Part shown: positions 57,806 to 64,000 of the stretch, in pieces
Position numbering within the stretch: the first letter of the stretch is position 1
How the letters are laid out: the number at the start of each line of letters is the position of its first letter
Notes under the pieces: generated by a model
What the model was told of the DNA's origin: nothing
The model's database searches: none
What the model saw: only the letters and a program-made list of their open reading frames with translations
NCBI GenBank assembly: GCA_022559845.1
Contig: CM040117.1
Coordinates: 17,074,856 to 17,138,855, forward strand
Source of the DNA: Amorphophallus konjac
Taxonomy: Eukaryota > Streptophyta > Magnoliopsida > Alismatales > Araceae
Direction: 5' to 3'
Length of the DNA stretch: 64,000 bases
Made by a program: the position numbers and the translations under genes

Positions 57806-58345
57806 CAAACCCGCCTAAACCCCTCCGGGGAGGGGTTTAGGCGGACCAGCCCAGCCCCTTTGGCTGGTCCGCCTAAACCCCCTTGGGGGGAGGGGTTTAG
57901 GCGGACCAGCCTCACCCCCGAGGCTGGTCCGCCTAAACCCAAATTACAATAAAAAAATGTATTTTTTAATTAAAAAACACCCAACCTAGTCCGCCTAAAC
58001 CCCCCCTCGGGGAGGGTTTAGGCGGACCAGCCTGCCCCCTCAGGCTGGTCCGCCTAAACCCCCATAAAATTAAATAAAACCTTTTTTTAATCAAAAAAAG
58101 GCCAGAGTCTGCCCAAACCCAAGGGTTTAGGCAGACCAGACTGGAGGCCCAGTCTGGTCCGCCTAAACCCATGGTTTAGGCGGACCAGCCCAGCCCCTTG
58201 GGCTGGTCTGCCTAAACCCCCTCTCCCCACTCCGTTACACACACAAAACACTCACAAAAAATACAAAAATAAAATAAAAATGACACTGTTTAGGGGGTTT
58301 ACCCGGACCAAGTTGAACCCTCAACTTGGTCCGCCTAAACCCCCC
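57806..58345. repeat. Chain of six or more large hairpins (GTTTAGGCGGACC / GGTCCGCCTAAAC)
   Basis: Each hairpin has an outer stem TTTAGGCGGACCA with its complement TGGTCCGCCTAAA and an inner stem that differs from hairpin to hairpin but stays paired: GCC/GGC (57837 and 57897), GCCTG/CAGGC (58020), GACTGG/CCAGTC (58130), GCCCA/TGGGC (58175), AGTTGA/TCAACT (58305). Loops are 4-10 bases. Neighbouring arms can also pair across units (CCGCCTAAACCCCTCC with its complement at 57812-57845). A TATA-like box follows at 58365. Confidence 0.85.
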
Positions 58346-59011
58346 ATGACCCTTCATCTTCCCCTATAAAATCCCCCAAGGGGCATGCAATGAAAAAAAG
58401 GCAATGGAATGGGAAGATATGGGATATGAAATGAAGGATGCAATGCAACACCCTCCGACCTAACTGCTGCGCCCTCGGACTCCTGAGGCCTTCGACAAGG
58501 GTCGAGGACGCGAGGAACTAAGTGAGCGCGTGGTTGGCTTGTCGATCGGCTTATACACGCCGAGGGTATGTCATACGTACTTCCCTCACGCGGCGTCTAG
58601 CCATCTCACACAAGTCCATGCCCATCGCACGAAAGGCACTATGACGATGGTGAATACACCCGCATCCCGGGTCTGCCCGTGTGTAACAACCCACGATGGC
58701 TATACACACTCCCTGATGCCGCACCTACTTCTGACACGGAACTACGTGCCCACTGCCCGCTCTGAGCTAGCTGTCGATCGCTCAGACTGATGACTCAAGT
58801 TATCCGGACCCTTGCCCAAGAATAATATTCCATGGGCCAGCCTCGACTCCCCAGCATGACGACATTCACCTTTTGAGGCCCGGACCCGACCGCTCACCTT
58901 GAGCTGCGTCCAACCTCGATGCGGGTTGTAGATCGCCAAGGTAGTGTTCCCCACTAGCTGCATGTCTAGGCCTAGTCGCCGGGGTAATCTGAGGGTAATG
59001 CCTTGAAGAGC
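58346..59011. other. Region after the hairpin chain; TATA-like box, no gene
   Basis: CCCCTATAAAATCCCC at 58361 could be an LTR core promoter on the plus strand. The rest (58400-59011) shows no recognisable coding sequence. The last part lies just beyond the stop of the minus-strand DUF7745-like pseudogene. Confidence 0.4.
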
Positions 59012-60109
59012 TCAAGGTCGCATCATGAACTTATCAATTGGCAAAGTGTTGAGGAAGAGGTGCCAATCATCCCGTGTCTTCCCGTCCGCGGTCCGACATT
59101 CAACCTGTGAAGATAACCCAAATGCACCTCCTATGAAGTGGAGTGGGTGGCTCCCGAATATGCGGCTAGTAGAAGGTAAGTCCTCCTTGGGTAGAAATTT
59201 GAGTGTAATTCCCATCCAACACTCAAGGATGATAATTGACCCAAAGAGGGGGCCCCTAGTGAAGCTGAACTAAGGTCTTCGTAAAGGTAAGAAAGGACAG
59301 CTTGGGAGATAGATAAACTCCACCACAGCCCACTAATAATGCTGAGATTTTGGATATCTAAGAGGTGGTCGGTGGTAGAAAAGAGTAAGACCACGTACAA
59401 GCAAATGGAGATGGCTTTTGCTATGGCTTCATATTTTTCATATTTATTTTTGCAATGAGAAGTAATCCATTGAGCCAAGGGTATCAAATGGATATGGCGA
59501 GGGCTAATCATGGTTCTCACATCTTTTGGATTGGGTAGTAAATCTCCCAAGATGAGTGATGGGTCTATAGGTTCAACCGTATGACACACTAAATCTTCAT
59601 CTCCCACCTTAATCTTAGGAAGGGCTAGGTAGGTCTCTACCTCTTCTATAAGGACAATGGCTTCAAAGGTTGGGAACATGAAAGTGTGTGTTTGAAGGTG
59701 CCATAACTCCACAAGGGCTGAAATGCTAGGCCAATCATAGGAAATTTTCTGGAAATTCTTGGCTAGAACTAATAAAGGATGAAGGTGCCATGCCATTAGG
59801 ATTGAGGTAACTTTTAAAGGGAGTTCTTTTATCATAGGAGCCACCCACTTCAAACTAGAATAACAACTTGGGCCAGGAAGGAGCTATAAAAAGGAAGAAA
59901 AGAGAGGAGCAGAAGAAGAAGAAATGTCATGAGGACAAGTTTAAGGAAATTCATGAATTATTGAAATTTATTTGAACTTACCTCTCTTGAAGGGCTTGTG
60001 CTCAGGTCCTTGGGATGGAAGTCAGCCGCTGCAGCTCCCCATGCTCCCTTCTAGCTAGCTTTGGCCCAGTATAGGCCGCCTCCCCCATGGTACTAGCTTC
60101 AAAGCTCAT
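59012..60109 (-). pseudogene. DUF7745-like (plant mobile-domain type) pseudogene
   Basis: Read from ATG 60109: exon 1 (60109 to about 59983) encodes MSFEASTMGEAAYTGPKLAR and more, with an in-frame TGA, and ends at a GTAAGT donor. An acceptor (TTTTTATAG, near 59885) starts exon 2: KWVAPMIKELPLKVTSILMA, WPSISALVELWHLQTHTFMF, EEVETYLALPKI, AISICLYVVLLFSTTDHLLD, SISQAVLSYLYEDL. This is the pattern I know from plant proteins annotated DUF7745. A frameshift near 59215 continues as SRIFGSHPLHFIGGAFGLSS, ending FMMRP-stop at 59012. The family is related to the mobile-domain proteins often carried by transposons. Function unknown; this copy is broken. Confidence 0.6.
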
Positions 60110-60824
60110 CTTCATGGTGATTTTTGGTGATTTTGAAGAAATTTCAAGGTTTAAAGCAGAGATTTCTATGAGCTGTGAATTCTGAGTGCATTCCTAGTTA
60201 TAGGGCTTTAAGTCTAGTTCTAATGCATTAGGATTGAGACTAGATAGCTTCAGATTAAGTTAGGATAAGTTTTTAACACGGATTAGGTGCTTCTAGCCCC
60301 AGGTTCGGAATCTCACGGAGAGTCCCGCTCGGGTTTAACTGTCTTTTCTCCCTTGCAGTCTATTGAGCGACCGCTAAGCACCTCAAACGGTCGTCTGACG
60401 ACTATTTCTTCCTTGTTTTCACCACCTTCTTTCCCGCTCATCTAGCGGTCGCTAGCTCGACCGTTTTCTTCCTCCTACGGTCTTCCAGAAGACCATTTTC
60501 CCTATTTTTCCCCTATTTTGATCACTCTTTCTTCGCTTTAATCCTCAGTTTCCTCTCCCTCTCTCTCTCCTGCTCACTCCCCTGCTCTCTTTGTTAGTCC
60601 TAGGGGTCGTTGTTAGTGAGTCAGCGTTTTGCATTCACACATTTTGCATTTAAAAAGATAAAAAAGATCATACATTTCATTAACATAGAGTCATGTACAT
60701 GTGTCCAAAAAGAAAAGAAAAGTACAAGTCATGCCCCGGCCGGTCCCTCTCCTGGGCCCCCGCTGTCCCCGGTCTCCTCCTGCCTCTTCACCGGCGGTGC
60801 CATGGAGGTACTTCCCTCCTCTTG
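60110..60824. other. Between the two pseudogenes; holds a GGTC/GACC cluster
   Basis: Upstream of the DUF7745-like gene (minus strand) and downstream of the PMD gene. 60355-60500 has GCGACCGCTAAGC, CAAACGGTCGTCTGACG, TAGCGGTCGCTAGCTCGACCG and TACGGTCTTCCAGAAGACC. Otherwise C/T-rich DNA with a CTCTCTCTCTCC run near 60557. No gene seen. Confidence 0.5.
60355..60500. repeat. GGTC/GACC cluster upstream of DUF7745-like gene
   Basis: Five inverted pairs in 145 bases, as listed for the surrounding region. They are 250-390 bases before the pseudogene start on its strand. Confidence 0.65.
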
Positions 60825-63607
60825 CTATCGCCGTCTCCTCTCCGCCTCCTTATTCCTCCGAAGGCCAGAGGAACTAGTAAGGAAGTCTGGGAAGGCGCTA
60901 CTTTGTACGCCGCTCTGCGACACACTGGCTGTAGGTCCTCGGCCCATCATCCGGACCATCCTCTCCACGGCCCATAGCTCGATCCTCAGATCATACGCCT
61001 GGCGCCGAGCCTCTCTCGCCTCGGTCCTGTAGCGCTCCAAATCTGCTGACCCAGCTCTAAGTCTCTCCACCTCTGCACGGAGATGGGCTACCTCAGCTGC
61101 CTCGGCCCGAAGATGCTCTGCCTCGCCAAGTGCTGTGGTCAGCTCCCTCGTCTGCATCAGCATTTATCATGTTAGTCAAAGTGCATTTTCATATAGCATT
61201 AAAGGAAAGTCGGTCAGTTGCTTACCCTCTCCGTGAGAGTGGCCTCGGCCTCCTTGGCCCGAGCAACTGCCCGAGCGAAGTCAGCATCCCGCTCTGCTCG
61301 GCCCGCTGGCTGGGAAGATGAGGACGGAGCGTTGGGTCCATGTCGTCTTGCTTCCTCGGCTTGCTGCATTTAGAAATCAAGTCAGTCAATCATGCATAAG
61401 CATAAGCATTTAAGTCTAAGGATTAGAACTTACCAGGAGGTCCAGAGAGCACTGGAGCTCGTCCCTCTACTGCACTGTGGAGTGGAGGAGTCCATGGAGC
61501 TCCGCTCTCAGGCCCTGCGGGTCCATCTGCATATAGAAAATCAAGTAGTCAATGCATCATTATAAGTATCAATGCATTTAGAAAGTAATTTAGAAGGTTT
61601 GAGTTTAGAAGTCATACCAGTCATCGAGCGCCGTGAAAAACCTGGTCGCCGTACCTCCTGGCGTAGGCCTTCAAGTAGGCCTCATCGCTACTGGCTCGGG
61701 CTCTCTCCACCCTGCCCCTCCGGGTCCAGTCTCGTACCTGGTCGATCGCCCTGGTCACCCAGTCAATCTCCCCACTCAGGCCCTTCGAGGATCGTCCGAC
61801 ACGCTCGTCATCGCACGTCGGGAACTCAACGTCAGGCTGGTGCACACCTCTAGTCCTCATAATCAGGCGATGGTGGAGTGGCTCGATGATGTTCATGTAG
61901 TGCAGCCATATCTCCCGTCCCGCATACGCCTAGGCTGCCTCCACCCAGGACTGTCCATCATGACCCTCGTCACGTATGGTGTCCAGCACACCTGAAAAGG
62001 CATGCAGTTAAGTCACTGTCGGCATTCATAAAACATTTAAGAGCATTTAGAAGTTTTAGAGTTTAGAGGCTTACCGATGCATAGGGGAACATATCCATAT
62101 TGTCCTGATCACCCGCGCTAGGCACCGCAGCGACCCCGTGTCTCGAACCGCTATCCACCGCCTCGCGATGGGTACTCGGTCCGGATGTACCTCCTTTCCC
62201 CGCCCTAGGCCGGGGAGGTACAGATAGCTCCATACCTACATTAGTCAAATGTCAGCATATATCATATCATAATCATAAGCATTTTCATAAGCATTTAGAG
62301 TCGAGCATTTACCTGCAGTAAGGATGAGAAGCCGCCCATCATCGTCTGTCGGTCGGTGGTGCTCAGCGAGTCGAACAGAAACACCAGCACTGCAGCTCCC
62401 CATGCATACTCTCCAGCTCCGTCCAAGTCCCGCAGCAGTGGGAGGCATCTGACGCTCACTCCATCCGCCCTCGTCACGAACAAAAGCTTCCTAAATAGTA
62501 GCATCAGGAAGTGACGAAGGGTGATGTCCCCCTCCAGTCCTGGTCCTGCAGGCACTCTCTCTCGGGCTATGTCTGTCAGCCTCACGAGGTGCTCCTCTGG
62601 CAGCTCTCCCACGGCTATCGCCGCTCCCCTCAGTCCTAAGCTCTCCTGAAGGGTCGCCCGTCCTAGCATCAACGAGTGGCGCCCTGGTCTCAACAAATCC
62701 AGTCCGAGTAGCTCCTCCGCCATCTCTCGATAGTTGACGTGTGTGGTCCCGGTCACCGATGCTCCATGCGCTCTCAATCCCATGATCCTCGTGACGTCCT
62801 CGAGCATATGGATCATGTGTCCCCACGGGAATAGGAAAGCCCGACTGATCGGATCCCACCTCTCATGCAGCGCGTTGAGCAGTGCTGTGTCGATCCTCAT
62901 AACCTCAATGCTCAGTAGCTCGCCGAAGCCCATCGCCGCCAGTCTCTCTCTCTGGTAGTCCGGTAGTGCCAAGAATACTGCTCGGACCTGTAGCCAGGAA
63001 ATCTGGATCTATCTTATCCCCTGCATGCATTTAAACAGTCAAGGTCTGTCATCCATGTAGTTTGTAAAACATACATTGCATTGCATTGGAAAAATCAAAA
63101 ATCAAAATCACTCTGATTCCCAAATGCTCGTCCTTGGACCATTTCTTATACCCTAGCGGTCGTGCCCTGGACCGCCTGGTTCCCTAACGGTCGCTGGAAG
63201 GACCGCTAGGCACCCAACGAATAGGCATTGTTTGCCTCGTTTCCCTGAGCTTTGAAAATGGCCAAAAAGGCCTACATATCATATAATGGGTCCACAGACC
63301 CATTTCCATGCCATTCCCCATACATGCATCATCTAAGAAAATTAAAAGTTGAGGTTTTTGGGGTCGTCGGCCTACCTCCGATGATCGTTCCCCGGATGCC
63401 GCTGCCGGTGTTTCCTCCGCCGTATGGAGCTCCTCTTCATCCCCAGTGTCATCTGCAGCTCCTTCCTCCGCCGCGGGAGCCTCTTCCACCACCGGAGGGC
63501 CATTGGCCGTTCTTCCCCCTCCGGTGGGTTCACCGCCGCTGGAGGTTCTTCTTCCTCCTCTATCTACCGCCGAAAGTGCTTTATAGCCTTTCTCTTCATT
63601 TTAGGGA
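60825..63607 (-). pseudogene. Plant mobile domain (PMD) gene, seven-exon model, degraded
   Basis: All proposed introns are GT-AG. Exons (minus): 1 about 63607-63376 (MKRKAIKHF, then acidic VVEEAPAAEEGAADDTGDEE after a frame change), 2 63020-62313, 3 62235-62075, 4 61991-61618, 5 61526-61434, 6 61363-61226, 7 61151-60825. Exon 2 carries the PMD core: LNALHERWDPISRAFLFPWG, TRIMGLRAHGASVTG, VSVRCLPLLRDLDGAGEYAW; exon 3 adds VWSYLYLPGLGRGKE; exon 4 has YMNIIEPLHHRLIMRTRGVH. Exons 6-7 form a coiled coil (LRAEAAEVAHLRAEVERLRA). A TAG in exon 2 before the core, a TAG in exon 4 and phase mismatches between exons 3 and 4 suggest a pseudogene. PMD proteins are found both as host genes and inside transposons; no element ends are visible around this copy. 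Confidence 0.65.
63125..63215. repeat. GGTC/GACC cluster inside intron 1 of the PMD gene
   Basis: TAGCGGTCGTGCCCTGGACCGCC, spaced as two arms around GTGCCCT, and TAACGGTCGCTGGAAGGACCG. The intron (63375-63021) is the longest of the model. Confidence 0.65.
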
Positions 63608-64000
63608 TGGGGTGTGGTGATTCGCGGTGGTCGCCGGTGGGTCTTGTTGCCAGAGCGGCCGGAGTGGGTTGAGATGGTTTGAAACGAGATTGGGAATGGG
63701 AGAATGAAACGTCGTTCTATTTTTTGAATTCGCTTAGAGCTATGCGGTCTATAGCCATACCATTTTGGTCCTCTTAGCGGTCTTTGTCTTGACCGTTTGC
63801 CATCTGGGTCACCCTCCTCGAAGAATGTGAACCACCCTTGCCCAAGCGGACTACCTATAGACCGTCAGGGGTCCTTTGCGGTCCTTAGCTAGACCGTTTG
63901 TCACAGCTAAATGTTATTGGTTTGAAACGAAATATCTGCTTGATTCTTGGCTCTATCTTTTGAATGGTTCATATCATATTTGGTGCTTATTTCTCTATTT
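63608..64000. other. Upstream flank of the PMD gene with a GGTC/GACC cluster
   Basis: 63740-63905 holds TGCGGTCTATAGCC, TAGCGGTCTTTGTCTTGACCG, GCGGACTACCTATAGACCG and TGCGGTCCTTAGCTAGACCG. Nothing else recognised before the window edge. Confidence 0.55.

Noticed and set aside
57585..57840. Telomere-like repeats (CCCTAAA resembling text)
   Set aside because: Units are AGTCAAACCC and CCTAAACCCC in irregular order, not uniform CCCTAAA; better explained as local tandem and hairpin repeats.
57806..58345. CRISPR-like array of palindromic repeats
   Set aside because: The repeats are head-to-head inverted arms with no constant-length unique spacers and no cas genes; the DNA is a plant nuclear genome.
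61572..63620. Plus-strand open frames over the PMD region
   Set aside because: The minus strand has domain matches and consistent GT-AG introns; the plus frames are shadows of GC-rich exons.

Overview
The window is nuclear DNA of a flowering plant, made almost entirely of nested, mostly dead transposable elements. The evidence is the set of plant-specific lineages present: a SIRE/Maximus-type Ty1/copia element, a Tekay/Del-type chromovirus, Tat-like Ty3/gypsy elements with a G-patch domain, a plant RTE-type LINE, and two 'plant mobile domain'-type genes (DUF7745-like and PMD). I found no intact host gene, rRNA or tRNA gene, and the species cannot be named from the sequence.

Layout. 1-4995: fragment of a Tat-like Ty3/gypsy element (called T1 here) with a broken gag and a protease/G-patch frame. 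4996-5419: left part of a SIRE 5' LTR; the rest of that LTR and the SIRE body lie at 50315-~56540. Inside the SIRE LTR sit (a) B, 5420-14762, minus strand, a non-coding LTR element with ~3 kb LTRs arranged LTR-internal-LTR-partial internal; and (b) an old Tat-like element on the minus strand (14763-50314) that encodes a long gag-type protein but shows no pol ('TR-GAG' here). Two further elements interrupt the old TR-GAG: a younger TR-GAG on the plus strand (22323-35810, 5-bp target duplication GGCGG), itself split by a 5'-truncated RTE LINE (26882-28390), and a complete Tekay/Del chromovirus C (35953-46602, target duplication GACAG). 56541-59011 is GC-rich repeat DNA with a chain of near-perfect hairpins. 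59012-60109 is a DUF7745-like pseudogene and 60825-63607 a seven-exon PMD pseudogene, both on the minus strand.

How the parts relate. The inferred order of insertion is SIRE, then B and the old TR-GAG into the SIRE LTR, then young TR-GAG and C into the old TR-GAG, and the LINE into the young TR-GAG. One deletion with CACCGG microhomology appears to have fused B to the old TR-GAG. Stop codons in these genes are mainly changed Gln codons (CAG/CAA to TAG/TAA), as expected from deamination of methylated cytosine.

The most striking signal belongs to no gene: clusters of short inverted repeats with a GGTC...GACC core recur in the LTRs, leaders, an intron and gene-flanking DNA of unrelated elements. 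Their sequence varies by family, but the two arms stay complementary. The second candidate novelty is the C-terminal half of the TR-GAG protein, conserved between two copies and not recognised by me, ending in a basic block and a Ser/Pro tail with repeated SPTLSG units.
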